Of a DNA stretch of 64,000 nt, positions 1 through 11,196 are shown one piece after another. The first letter of the stretch is position 1, and every line of letters starts with the position of its first letter. The stretch comes from Macrobrachium rosenbergii. Lineage: Eukaryota; Arthropoda; Malacostraca; Decapoda; Palaemonidae. The translations under genes and the position numbers were made by a program. The notes under the pieces were generated by a model, which saw only the letters and a list, made by a program, of their open reading frames with translations, did not search any database and had not been told where the DNA came from. The stretch lies in NCBI RefSeq assembly GCF_040412425.1, contig NC_089749.1:37495570-37559569 (forward strand), written 5' to 3'.

Positions 1-463
1 GATTTCATATACTGCAACAAAAATAAAACATGTAGGGTGAGCGTAGAAAAGGCCTCATCAATTGCTATAAAAAAAATGGAAGGCAACAAAGGAAATGATA
101 TTGATGACAAGATCACTTCTGAAACTATATACGAGTTTCCAGAAGAACATAAACAGAAAGATGGACAGTAAGGGGATAATCCCGAACAACGAAGGACTAA
201 GCATACGACCAAGGAGATCAAGAAGACTGCAGGTAAGGGCAGGTGGAGCTGAAGATCAACGGGCAGACCGCCCTGTCGATTAGAACAAGGAAAATAACAG
301 ATGCTGGGAATAGCACCTACTACAGTATATACCTGAGTGCTGCTGTTCTCTCCGCAGTGCATCGGTACCTGATGAAGAAGACTGCACTCGGCAAATTGTA
401 CTTTGTAAATTAAACAATCTGGAATCTAAACTATCCAGTCTTACTGAAGTCTAATACGAGTAG
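1..463. other. Unassigned; possible retroelement tail
   Basis: An open frame on + runs in from the left edge to a stop at about 169-171 and encodes a lysine- and glutamate-rich peptide. A second overlapping frame to 283 ends in an arginine-rich stretch of the kind seen at the C-terminus of retroelement polyproteins. No domain is recognisable. This may be the 3' end of an element lying mostly outside the window; confidence is low. Confidence 0.15.
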
Positions 464-468
464 TAAGA

Positions 469-470
<2 letters not shown>

Positions 471-564
<94 letters not shown>
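471..564. repeat. (AT)n microsatellite, ~94 bp
   Basis: Uninterrupted AT dinucleotide repeat, about 47 units. The tyrosine-isoleucine runs in translations across it are a by-product of the repeat. Confidence 0.97.
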
Positions 565-566
<2 letters not shown>

Positions 567-2670
567 TACTATTTATATAGTGTATTATATAGGGGTGATA
601 TCTTGTCATAAAGACTTCTCTGTAATTCTTGTGCTTTTCCCTGTCAACTTTGCTTCTTTTCATTATACGTGTTTCCAGAAGCGTATTAGAGACCATGATA
701 ATTCTGTTTTCCTTACTGATCATTTTGACACAGGAACAAACATAACTTCACTGAAGAACGTTAAGGCTAGCAACCTCATCTTAGTAATATTGCACAAACT
801 CTTCAGAAGCCACCACCTCTAAGGAAAAAAGTAATTTTAGAAAATATGCAAAAAAGTGCTTCACGTTGCTTCATATGCTAATAATGATCTTCACTTTCCT
901 TTCTCTTGTCATCTTGAACGAAATTCAGCGAATGAGGCCAGCGAATATTCCTGGTAACTTTTTGTTAGGTTCTTTTTCTACTACAGTATAACACCTAGAT
1001 TTCGTGGATTTCGGTCTTCATGACTTATATCATTCTTGAAAAATAAAAACTCCGTTGATAAAAGCTGCAAAATTGTAAAAAGCTGTAGAACAGTTATGCA
1101 ATGAATACGTGAAACAGATTGCAACCGATTACACAAGAAAGCTTGCAGTCTACCTTCCCAATACTCGTTGCACCAAAGAGCTTAAATCGGTACAGAAAAA
1201 TGAAAGTGGTAGGTCTTCTAATCTTCTAATCGAGATGGTGATCAAAGTGAAATTGAGGATTAAGTTACTGAGCCAACTTGGAGAGGCATTTATCCCTGGC
1301 TGTCATGACAGAGAAAACCTGCTAGTGGAAAATTCGCCTGCCTCGACAGCTACGCTTCAGGCTTCGACGAATGACATCCTATAAAAAAATCAAGGGGAGA
1401 AGAGGAGAGCAGTTACAAACGCCTCCGCAATCATTTCCTTCCGACGGAAAGAAGCGCTCTTTGTAACGGAAACTCAAGGACTGGAAGAGGAGAGTTAACC
1501 TTCTGATCTACCGTATTTCATTTACACAGTTGCTTTTGTGACTGGTCATTTTTTACTTATTTACTAAAGCTGACAGTGTTTCATAAGAAGGTAAAAATGG
1601 ATAGACAAATACAAAAATAAGTTGATATGCAGGTGAATAATGTCCAGTTGTGTAACCAATGGACATCAGTGACACAAGAAAAGTTTAAAAATACAAAGGT
1701 GAAAAACATTTCAGTCTTAGTGAATTAGCGAGCCATCATTAGGAAAAAACTTCCATACAAACACACACACACACACACACACACACTAACAGGAGGGGAC
1801 TGGGTGAATAAAATCATCCAAGAAGGGAATTAAAATTGTACATTCAGCATGGGGAACGAGCGGAGAAATAATTATGGTAAATAAAAAAGTAAAGTAACCA
1901 AAATGCAACACAAAATTCTTTTGTATAATCCACAAGGACTCGTTTTACTGTGAGTACAAATGATCCCAAATCAACGCAAAGCGGATCCACATATTGCTTC
2001 AGAGAATTGAGCTCCTTTCTTAGGGCGTCAGCCGTTGAATTGGAACATTTCTCCTCCCTTCGAGAGAAATTTCATTTGAAGTTTTCTGCTATTTACTATC
2101 GAAGGTATCTTTTAAACATGAAAATTTGTTTTGGAGCCAATGTTTTCTATGTTGCAACCCTATTAAACTTAGGTTAAAATCCCATTACAAGTAAATATAT
2201 CGACTGAGATCTTTCCCCAGCACAAATTGCGCAAATTCCTAAATATTGTTCAACTGCACTCTACAGTAACAGACTGGAACTCACAACCCTTCTTTCAGTT
2301 GCATCTATTCCATTGTCTTGAAGACCCTGTTGTAAAGTGTGAAGTTTTCCCCTTTTTTTATTTTTTCCATCCTCTGAATAACTTTTCATTTTTTGTCACG
2401 TTGCTGAGAATAACCTGTTTTGTTGAGAATGTTTCTATGTTCCTTTTGTTATTTGTTGTAATTATATAATCCATCGTTCCTTTTCTCCTTTTGAGTACTT
2501 CTATTTGTTGCCCAGTGATATATTATATATTGTAATTTAATGCAAATGGTCGTTTGCTCTTGAGAGAAACCCAGCATATTGTTTATTTCGTTCTGACGGT
2601 AAATCCTTTCAAGCGTGAACTACCTGATGACCCTTTCGGAACTATTTGCTGATTGTCTTATTCTCTCGCA
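565..2670. other. Unassigned AT-rich DNA
   Basis: No recognisable gene. Only short frames occur; the longest plausible one (about 1109-1384 on +) has no motif I know and no clear splice context. A 26-bp (AC)n microsatellite lies inside at 1761-1786. Confidence 0.5.
1761..1786. repeat. (AC)n microsatellite
   Basis: Thirteen perfect AC units. Confidence 0.95.
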
Positions 2671-2671
2671 G

Positions 2672-2913
2672 TAACAAGAAGTCGTCTTGAAAGAACAAGC
2701 GCCGGCAGAAGTGAGCAGTTCAAAGAATATTTGCTTACCTGGCGGACGTTTACTGGAATGACGATTCTATTATTAGTTCGTCAAGGCGTTGCAATGGAGG
2801 AGCAATTAAGCCCATTTTTTCTCCATCATCCTGCACAAGAACAGGCCAGCCCCAAGAGTTTTAACATCGACGACACGATCTTTGCCAGATTTCCGAGGAA
2901 TGGTCTTGATAAG
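2672..2913 (+). CDS. Candidate internal exon, unknown protein
   Basis: A pyrimidine-rich tract ending in a CAG acceptor precedes 2672, and a GTGCGT donor follows AAG at 2913. Between them one frame is open throughout: 242 nt, two leading bases plus 80 codons. The peptide has a basic start, a hydrophobic middle and a polar, proline-containing end. I recognise no domain. Its claim to be real rests on the paired splice signals and the unbroken frame. No partner exon was found nearby. It could equally be a chance frame in a decayed element. Confidence 0.3.
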
Positions 2914-3830
2914 GTGCGTCATCAAGAAAAATATGCTGGTTTCTCAGATGATTCCTTGTCAGTTATTTACCTTGGCGATTAGCTTTCTTTTCCGTTGAAA
3001 AATACCTACTCTTATTGACTTTCTTAGCTACTTTCCAGTATATATTTTCGCATGAAGAGGAGCCTAGTGTGATTTGAAACTGTAGTAATTCCTCTAGAAA
3101 AGATTAAAGGATGCCATTCTAGGACTTAGTAAGTAGGCAAGGAAACGTAAATTCCACTTTAAGAGCTATTGTGTGCAATAATATGGAGGGGGCCTTCTAC
3201 AAACTGTCTGTCGAATCTTATCACCATCTGGAAATTACGGGGCTCGGCTTTTAAGACACCCGTAACTTTCGATAAGGACGTCTTTATCAGACACTTGGCT
3301 AATATCTGCATCCTGATGGGCATCAACTATTCCAGTGTATTCATAATCTCTAAAGTACAATTGGACGTGTCACACCCCATTATATTCATGCCAATGCTCA
3401 AGTTATAGGAAAAGGAGATAAATGAATAAATGAGGAAACAAAATAAAACAAATACACCTAAAATTCAGGAGACCACAGTTGAGAGCATGAATGAATATTC
3501 TCCCCGCTTAAAAATCTGGAATCAGAAGATTCCACAACTGCACTAGGTAAACCACTCCACATTTTAGTTGTAACAAAGATAAAACTTCATACAATCTACG
3601 TTGTACTAAACCTGATGCTACAAAACGACACACGGTTTGCAGCAGCAGCCTGCCTAGTGTTGTGAACAAAAACAGCTAGGTCAGATGAAAAGAGCACAGA
3701 GGATGTTTGTTGTTGTAGTATTATGTATCCAAGAAGCATAATGAACTCACTCTACATGTATGCCACAAGTCAACATTAAGAGTTGGTAACATAAATTTGA
3801 CTGATAACTATCCAAGACTCTGAGAAACGT
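2914..3830. other. Unassigned DNA
   Basis: No coding or repeat structure recognised before the LTR cluster that starts near 3831. Confidence 0.5.
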
Positions 3831-4142
3831 TTAAGAGGTACGAAAGAAATGAGCAGGATAAGGTTACTGCTACTTTATTCATGATCCAGGCAGTTTATAC
3901 AGCGGCAGACTGGCGTCGTGCCGCAGAATACAATGGAAACCTCAGTGACCTGAGGTCGATAATAAATAACAATAAATACAGCGAACCATTACACTTTACA
4001 ATGTAAGAACAGACAGAAATGGAATTGGATACAATCTTGATGCCTGTGAAAGAAGAAACATGTGATACATTTTTGACAGCAGGTAAACAAAATATATACA
4101 TAGTTTAAATGATTGAACTTTATGTGACCTGGCGCGTTAGGC
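3831..4142 (-). repeat. Inverted CsRn1-type LTR (diverged)
   Basis: About 312 bp that reads, on the minus strand, as the same LTR family as 4251-4564. It shares the AATAAA-like region, the TATATAAACTGCC-like stretch and the GCCAGGTCAC start region, with many point differences. It lies head-to-head with the + strand LTR at 4251, separated by only 108 bp, so the two form a large inverted repeat. No internal region belonging to this LTR is seen to its left. Confidence 0.8.
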
Positions 4143-4250
4143 TGTAAAGTCACCACATCGACGTCAGCGGAGTGCTTCGAAGGCGTCATTAATTAAGTCT
4201 CCGTTGAGCAAGTTTTCTTTGGTGACTTTCCGCTTTCTTCACACTCAATT
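4143..4250 (+). other. Spacer from 3' internal end of a CsRn1-type element
   Basis: The right part, about 4190-4250, resembles in + orientation the non-coding segment that lies just upstream of the 3' LTR in the other copies (compare 8652-8710 and 11816-11900 on minus). So the LTR at 4251 is preceded by 3'-end sequence and followed by a primer site. That means either the remnant of a tandem upstream copy or a rearrangement product. Confidence 0.6.
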
Positions 4251-4564
4251 TGTCACGCCTAACGTGCCAGGTCATGCATTTTCTACCATTTCAACTTTAT
4301 ATGTATTTGTCCAACTGTCATAAATCATGTATCGTATGTTTCTTTATTCGCAGGCATCAAGACTGTATCCATATTGAAGCTCTATACGTTTTTGTATTGT
4401 AAACTGTACTTGTTTGCCGAATATTATTGTTAATTGTTTTTGACCTCAGGTCACGCTCAATGTCGTTGTCTTCCGCGGTTCGGCGCCAGACGGCCGCTAT
4501 ATAAACTGCCTGAATCTGTAATAAACCAGCAGTAACTTTTACCTGCTCGTTTCTTTGCACCTCA
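4251..4564 (+). repeat. 5' LTR of element 1
   Basis: Near-identical to 8325-8646 over most of its length. It contains a TATATAA box-like sequence and an AATAAA polyadenylation signal near its end. Relative to the 3' LTR the last few bases are shortened. Confidence 0.9.
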
Positions 4565-4565
4565 G

Positions 4566-4575
4566 TGGTGACCCC
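4566..4575 (+). promoter_or_regulatory. Primer binding site, tRNA-Trp-like
   Basis: TGGTGACCCC begins one base after the LTR. It is complementary to the last ten bases (including CCA) of arthropod and vertebrate tRNA-Trp. The same site occurs at 15212-15221 on minus, and a longer match occurs at 53727-53737. Confidence 0.75.
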
Positions 4576-4796
4576 AGTAGTATCCCGGGCCATTAGTGGA
4601 CCGACACAGCGACTCAGTCTTGGCTCCAGGAACCCTCCAACGCTCTTAGCAGCCTAAACACGGCGCTGTAACCAGCGTTTGAGCATGCTGACTCTCATCG
4701 GCAAACCCCACCAGCGTCACTAGTGGACCCAAACGGCGCACGAAAGTGCGTTCTGACGCGAGTACTCCACTCCAGTAAGAGGGCAAAGGAGCGAGC

Positions 4797-7700
4797 ATGG
4801 ATGCGGGTATCACCTCCACACCCACGCCAGCGCCCCGAACACTCCATGGCCTGGCAACACAGTCGCGGGCTGCCCTCACCATAAAGTTGCCACCTTTCAT
4901 ACAGGGGAACCCAACGATGTGGCTGTGCAGGGTCGAGAGCCACTTCAGGGTGGTGCACCTGACGGACGAAATCCTGCAGGCCGACACGGTGCTTAACGCC
5001 CTCCCAGAGGACGATACAGAAAACTCGTCGGTGCCCAAGAAGAAACCCTCACATCAACGCCGCAAGAAGATCCTCCTCGAAACATGCTCCCTACCTATCG
5101 CCGGCGGGCCGCCCATGCTATCGACCTCACCGTCAACCCACAGCACGACCTCAACGCAAGAGACGCATGGAGCATGGTCGTGGACCTCCTGTCACTGCCA
5201 GATTTCGACGGCACGAAAAAGCGACAGGAAATAAGCCTGTCGCGGGAGATCTACCTTCGCCAGCTCCTCCCGGAGGTCCGCACCCAGATTCCTCACCCCT
5301 ACACCATGCCTCTCGACGACCTCATCGAAACGGCGCAGCACCTCACGGACAGCGTGCAGGCCACACAGCGGCTAAAAGCGCCCACACAGTCGGTCAGCTC
5401 TGTCCAGCCAGAAGAAGAAGTGGAGCAGGGCGTCAACGCCGTCGCCAGGAGCCGTCCACCGACCCACAACAAATGGAGTTCCCCGGGCCTCTGTCGCTAC
5501 CACAAGTGGTTCGGCAAGGACGCCCGAAACTGCCTGCCGCCCTGCTTGTTCGTCCGTTCAAAAAAACAGGGGTGGCGGCGGCCAGCAGGACAAACCGCCA
5601 TGGCAACCGAAAAACCCAGGGGCCCAGAACCAGTAGGTTTCTATGTCCGCGACACCGTCTCCGGCAGGATGATGCTGGTCGACACAGGGGCCTTCAGATC
5701 GATCTTCCCGGCATCCAGGGAGGACCGCAGCCAGAAACCAGACCCGGCCACCTTCCTGACGGCCGCCAACGGATCCCCCATCCTCTCCTACAGCACCAGG
5801 CCCCTGTCGATCTCCATCCTTGGCCAAAATTACTCCTGGGACTTCATCGTCGCAGACATAGGAACCACGCTTCTGGGGGCCGACTTCCTGGCGCACTTCG
5901 GCCTGCTAGTCGACGTGAGACGTAAGTGCCTCCTCGATACTGACTCCTGCTGGTCCCTCCCATTAACAGCGGGTCCTAAGGCACCCACCATCAGCTCCGT
6001 CGCCCCCCACCAGTATGCACACCTGCTGACGGAGTTCCCCGAAGTTTTCAAGCCCGAACTTCGACAAGTCCCCGGGGCCCCAGCCAAACATGGCATATAC
6101 CATCACATAACAACTAAAGGCCCCCCGACACATGCGAAGTTCCGTAGGCTTCCCCCACAGCGCCTGCAGGAGGCGAAGAAGGCATTCGCAGAGATGGAGC
6201 GGATGGGAATCTGCAGAAAGGCCTCCAGCCCGTGGGCCTCCCCCCTACACATGGTGCAGAAACCAGACGGCTCCTGGAGACCTTGCGGCGACTACAGACG
6301 TCTCAACATTGCAACGGAGCCCGACCACTACCCTTTGCCCAACATGCAGGACCTCACGGCCTCCTTTCACGGAGCCAACGTATTCACTAAATTGGACCTT
6401 CTTAAATCATACTTTCAGGTACCTGTCGCACCAGAGGATATACCAAAGACCGCCATCATCACGCCGTTCGCCTTCTCCACCTTCAGATTGAGGAACGCCG
6501 GGGCGACATTCCAGCGGCTCATGGACAGCATCCTCAGGGACCTGAAATTCTGCGTCCGCTACGTTGATGACATCCTCATATTTTCCAGGTCTCTCAGTGA
6601 ACACCAAAGGCACATCAGGGCAGTCCTGCGGCGCCTCCAAGAGAACGGCCTCGTCGTCCGTTTTGACAAGTGCACCTTCGGCATCCAGAAGGCAGACTTC
6701 CTGGGCCACGAGGTATCCCCGGCAGGTGTCCGCCCACTCACGTCAAAGGTAGCAGCCGTAACCAGGTTCCCAACCCCCACCTCCGTCAAGGCCGTCCAGG
6801 AGTTCCTCGGGATGGTGAACTTCTACAGGCGGTTCATCCCCGGGATCGCACACACCACAGCCCCCCTGACGGAAGTTCTCAAAGGCCAACCAAAGTCCCT
6901 GTCTTGGGGACCCAGCCAGCAGCAGGCCTTCTCCCTGACGAAGGGCGCCCTCGCCAAGGCAACCGCCTTGGCACACCAGGATCCCAAGGCCCCTCTCCAG
7001 CTGACGACGGATGCCAGTAACGTCACCTGTGGTGCTGTCCTGGAGCAGGTCATCAACAGCGCCCCCCAGCCCATCGCCTTCTTCAGCAAGAAATTCAATC
7101 CCGCAGAGACCTGCTACATCACCTTCGATAGGGAACTCTGCGCTATGTACCGCGCAGTCCGGCACTTCAAGTTCCTCCTGGAGGGGACGCCCTTCACAAT
7201 CTTCACGGACCACCAACCATTGGTTAATGCCTTCACGAAGCAGGGGGACGCATGGTCTTCCAGGCAGCAGCGCCACCTCTCAGCCATAGCCGAATTCACC
7301 TGCTCCATCAGGTACCTCCCGGCAGAAAAACCCTGTAGCAGACGCCCTCTCCAGAGTCGAGTTGAATGCAGTGCAGCTCGGAGTAAACTACCAAGACCTC
7401 GCCAGAGAACAGGCCGCTGACCCAGAAACCCCAGCCTACCGCACCGCCATCATGTCCCTTAAGTGGTGGGACGTGACCCTTGCCCCCAGAGACCCAAGTC
7501 TCCTGTGTGACATCAGTACGGGCCAGCCCCGCCCCTTGGTTCCAGCCTCACGTCGCTGCCAGATATTCGACATAATTCACGGCCTCTCACATCCCTCTAG
7601 CAGAACTACGGCCAAACTGCTCTCAAAAAGTTCGTCTGGCACGGGGTGCAGAAGGACGCCACGTCCTGGGCGAAACAGTGCCTGCAGTGGCAGACCAGCA

Positions 7701-8324
7701 AGGCGGGGTGTCACACGCAGTCGGGGTAGGCGAGTTCCCGCAGCCAGAGCGTTGCTTCGGCCACATTCACGTTGGCGTCGTCGGGCCCCTTCCCCATCAG
7801 ACGGGTCCAGATACCTCCTGACGGTGGTAGACCGTTTGACAAGGTGGCCTTTTTCACCTATGCAAGAAGCCACCGCCAGCGCGTGTGCCGAGGCCCTGCT
7901 TTCCAGTTGGGTTAGCGCGCCGTCCTGGACCACATCACAACCGACAGGCCCCGCCTTCCTGTCAGCTGGCTCAGCTACTGGGGACCACGCATCACACCAC
8001 CACGGCGTACAACCCGTCGGCCAACGGCCTGGTCGAACGGTTCCACAGGTCCCTAAAAGCGTCCCTCATAGCCCGCTGCACCGCCGAGGACTGGAAACAT
8101 CAGCTGCCGTGGGTCCTCCTTGGTTTGAGAACCGCCCCAGAGCCGACAGCACCCGTCCGCAGCCGAAAAAACCTACAGGGAGCCCCTTGTGGTACCGGGC
8201 GAGCTTGTGACAGAAGCTCGCCACACCCCATCGCTGCAGAGGCTCCGCGACGTGGCCAGCAAGTTTGCCCCTTGCAAGCGCACGTACACCGGCAGGTTGG
8301 CCACCTTCACACCGCCAGAGTGTT
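4797..8324 (+). pseudogene. Broken gag-pol polyprotein of element 1
   Basis: Gag opens at 4797 with an ATG. After a frameshift between about 5020 and 5084 a 778-codon frame (5084-7420) holds the rest. The gag zinc box C-x2-H-x9-C-x3-C lies at 5492-5545. Protease DTGA is at 5681-5692, reverse transcriptase YVDD at 6560-6571, and RNase H follows at about 6990-7320 with its TDAS and DRELC motifs. A 12-bp deletion near 6466 removes four residues (GSYI) that element 2 keeps. A one-base loss near 7330 throws the frame before integrase. Integrase (about 7450-8210) is spread over several frames, with the VERFHRSLK helix readable near 8030. Encoded replication proteins cannot be made intact. Confidence 0.88.
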
Positions 8325-8646
8325 TGTCACGCCTAACGTGCCAGGTCACACATTTTCTACCATTTCAACTTTATATGTATTTGTCCAACTGTCATAAATC
8401 ATGTATCAAATGTTTCTTTATTCGCAGGCATCAAGACTGTATCCATATTGAAGCTCTATACGTTTTTACAATATTGTAAATTGTACTTGTTCGCTGAATA
8501 TTATTGTTAATTGTTTTTGACCTCAGGTCACGCTCAATGTCATTGTCTTCCGCGGTTCGGCGCCACACGGCCGCTATATAAACTGCCTGAATCTGTAATA
8601 AACCAGCAGTAACTTTTACCTGCTCGTTTCTTTTGCACCTCTTACA
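8325..8646 (+). repeat. 3' LTR of element 1
   Basis: 322 bp, TGTCAC...TTACA. It ends directly against AGGCGTGAC, which is the mirrored start of the same LTR family, and then runs into the 3' internal end of element 2 on the other strand. Confidence 0.88.
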
Positions 8647-8699
8647 AGGCGTGACTAATTGTAGGCAAAGAAAATGGGACGTCACCACAGAAAACTTGC

Positions 8700-9948
8700 T
8701 CAGTAGACTTCATGAATGACTTTACAAATGTCTCTACAAATACTACCCACCCCCCCCCCAAGACGTGGGTAACGTCTGATTAGTCGGCGTATCTGCTGGG
8801 GCGCTGCAAGGGGGGCCCGGCTGCGTGAGGACATCGGGGGAACGCCCTCTGTGTGGGTTTGCCTGACTGCGGGTGTGGGCGGGCTTTCGGGGGGGCAGCC
8901 ACGTGCCCGCCCTTTACGAGGGCACGGCTGTAGCAAAGGCTGAGCAGGCAGAGGGTGCGATGTGGTGATGTCTGTGTCCTCCTCCAGGAGGGCAGGCTTG
9001 ACCCGGTCAATTGACACTCAGTCGTTCCTCCTGTGAAGTGCGAGCAGGAACGCCTTGGTGTTCCGCTCCAGCACGCGGAAGGGTCCCCTGTAGGACCTGG
9101 ACAGTGGCGGGTGGACGGCGTCATCCCTGATGAAGACGTGGGTGGTGGAGGCCAGCCAGGGCAGTGTGAAGGTGGCCAACCAGTTGGTATATGTCCGCTT
9201 GCAGGGGGCAAGCTTGCCAACTATGTCGCGAAGCCTCTGGACCGATGGGTTGTGGCGATCCTCTGTCACGAGCTCACCTGGGACCACGAGGGACTCGCTG
9301 TAGGTTTCCTCAGCCGCGGACGGGGCGCCGTCGGCCCTGGGGGCAGTTCTCAACCCGAGGAGGACCCACGGCAGCTGGTACTTCCAGTCCTCGGCTGTGC
9401 AGCCGGCCATAAGGGACGCCTTCAGGGACCTATGAAACCTCTCGACCAAGCTGTTGGCCGCTGGGTTGTAGGCCGTGGTGGTGTGATGCGTTGTCCCCAG
9501 CAGCCGAGCCAGGGCGGACCACAATTCGGACAGGAAAGCGGGACCCCTGTCGGTTGTGATGTGGTCTGGGAACTTCTCTGACAGGAGCTCGGCTGTCGTC
9601 CTGCCGGAGGGGCGTGAGAGGCCGTGGATGACGTCGAATACCTGGCGGTGGTGGGAGGCTGGCACTAGGGGGCGGGGCTGGCCGGTACTGACGTCGCGGA
9701 GATTTTGGCCCCAGGGGCCGAGGGGCACGATCCAGCCACTTCAGGGATGTGATGGCAGTGCGGTAGGCTGGGGTCTCTGGGTCGGCAGCCTGTTCCCTGT
9801 CAAGGTCTTTGTAGTTGATCCCGAGCTGCACTGCGTTCATCTCGACTCTGGAGAGGGCATCCGCCACGGGGTTCTTCCTGCTGGGGAGGTACTTGATGGA
9901 GCAGGTGAACTCCGCAATTGCCGCGAGGTGTCGCTTCTGCCTGGAAGA
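8700..9948 (-). pseudogene. Integrase and C-terminal tail of element 2, deleted core
   Basis: On minus, the zinc-binding N-terminal segment runs into a TTAELLSEKF-like sequence and then jumps directly to the ITTDRGPAF strand. This skips the part of the catalytic core with the first aspartate, which element 3 still shows near 12900. The second aspartate and the glutamate helix (ANSLVERFHRSLK) remain at about 9400-9560. A GPF-containing C-terminal domain and a proline-rich tail follow to about 8750. A frameshift lies near 9020. An enzyme lacking the first catalytic aspartate could not integrate DNA. Confidence 0.8.
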
Positions 9949-11196
9949 TCATGCGTCCCCCTGCTTGGTGAAGGCGTGGACCAGCGGCTGGTGGTCCGTG
10001 TAGATTGTGAAGTGCATGCCCTCCAGGATGAACTTGAAGTGCTGGACTGCTCGGTATACTGCGCAGAGTTCCCTGTCGAAGGTGCTGTAGCGGGTCTCTG
10101 CGGGGTTGAACTTCTTGCTGAAGAAGGCGATGGGCTGGGGAGCGCCGTCAAAGACCTGCTCCAGGACAGCTCCACAGGCAACACTGCTGGCGTCCGTCGT
10201 CAGCTGGAGGGGAGCGGTGGGATCCTGGTGGGCCAAGGCAGTTGCCTCAGCGAGGGCGGCCTTCGTCAGGGAGAAGGCCTGCTGCTGGCTGGGTCCCCAC
10301 AACAAGGATTTTGGCTGGCCTTTCAGGGTTTCCGTCAGGGGGGCCATGGCGTGTGCGATCCCGGGGATGAACCTCCTGTAGTAGTTCACCATCCCGAGGA
10401 ACTCTTGGATGGCCTTGATGGAGGTGGGGACGGGAAACATGGTGGCGACCGTGACTTTAGATGTGAGCGGGCGGACGCCATCCGGGGATATCTCGTGGAC
10501 CAGGAAGTCAGCTTTCTGGACGCCGAAGGTGCACTTGTCGAATCGTACGATGAGGCCATTCTCCTGCAGGCGCTGCAGGACTGCCCGGAAGTGCTTCTGA
10601 TGCTCATTGTGGGACCTGGAAAATATAAGGATATCATCCACGTAGCAGACGCAGAACTTCAGGTCCCCCAGGATGCTATCCATGAGCCGCTGGAAAGTCG
10701 CCCCCGCGTTCCTCAGGCCGAAGGTGGAGAAGGCGAAGATGTAGGACCCGAAAGGCGTGATGATGGTGGTCTTCGGAACGTCCTCTGGTGCGACTGATAC
10801 CTGGAAATAAGATTTCAAGAGATCCAATTTAGAAAATATTTTGGCCCTGTGGAAGGAGGCCGTGAGATCCTGCATGTTCAGCAGGGGGTAATGGTCAGGT
10901 TCCGTTGAAAGGTTGAGCCGTCTGTAGTCGCCGCAGGGTCTCCAGGAGCCGTCCGTTATCTGCACCACGTGGAGGCGGGAGGCCCACGGGCTGGAGGTCT
11001 TCTTGCATATTCCCATTCGCTCCATTTCGGCGAAGGCGTTCTTGGCCTCCTGAAGGCATCGAGGGGAAAGCCTCCAGAACCTCGCGTGTGCAGGGGGGCC
11101 CTTTATTTTTATGTGATGGTAGATGCCATGTTTGGCTGGGGCCCCGGGGACCTGGCGGAGCTTGGGCCTGAACACGTCAGGGAACTCCTTCAGCAA
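9949..11196 (-). CDS. Reverse transcriptase-RNase H of element 2, 415-aa open frame
   Basis: The best-preserved enzyme in the window. It reads from a DVFRPKL-like linker through the reverse-transcriptase fingers (WRPCGDYRRLN), palm (KLDLLKSYFQV), the catalytic YVDD, the thumb and connection (FLGMVNYYRRFIPG) and RNase H (TDASS, DRELCAVYRAV, TDHQPLVHAF) before a stop at the GDA position. It would copy element RNA into DNA in a virus-like particle if translated, but no start codon context or gag is attached. It is a fragment of a longer polyprotein. The long + strand frame opposite it is an antisense shadow. Confidence 0.88.
   Translation of the reverse strand: MLKEFPDVFRPKLRQVPGAPAKHGIYHHIKIKGPPAHARFWRLSPRCLQEAKNAFAEMERMGICKKTSSPWASRLHVVQITDGSWRPCGDYRRLNLSTEPDHYPLLNMQDLTASFHRAKIFSKLDLLKSYFQVSVAPEDVPKTTIITPFGSYIFAFSTFGLRNAGATFQRLMDSILGDLKFCVCYVDDILIFSRSHNEHQKHFRAVLQRLQENGLIVRFDKCTFGVQKADFLVHEISPDGVRPLTSKVTVATMFPVPTSIKAIQEFLGMVNYYRRFIPGIAHAMAPLTETLKGQPKSLLWGPSQQQAFSLTKAALAEATALAHQDPTAPLQLTTDASSVACGAVLEQVFDGAPQPIAFFSKKFNPAETRYSTFDRELCAVYRAVQHFKFILEGMHFTIYTDHQPLVHAFTKQGDA

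Larger units (their letters stand above)
4251..8646 (+). mobile_element. Ty3/gypsy element 1, CsRn1-like, two LTRs
   Basis: LTRs at 4251-4564 and 8325-8646 start with TGTCACGCC; the 3' copy ends CTCTTACA. Internal order is primer site, gag, protease, reverse transcriptase, RNase H, integrase, the Ty3/gypsy order. CsRn1 assignment follows from two traits known for that clade: a tRNA-Trp primer site and a gag CHCC box. The region after integrase is cut short: at about 8320 it jumps straight into the 3' LTR and lacks roughly 350 bp that element 2 retains. Several frameshifts make it inactive. No matching target duplication is visible, because both flanks are parts of related copies. Confidence 0.9.

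Noticed and set aside
451..723. 90-codon minus frame
   Set aside because: Its middle is the (AT)n microsatellite.
9556..10797. 413-codon + strand open frame
   Set aside because: It lies opposite the clearly recognised reverse transcriptase-RNase H on minus and has no motif of its own; it is an antisense shadow of GC-rich coding sequence.
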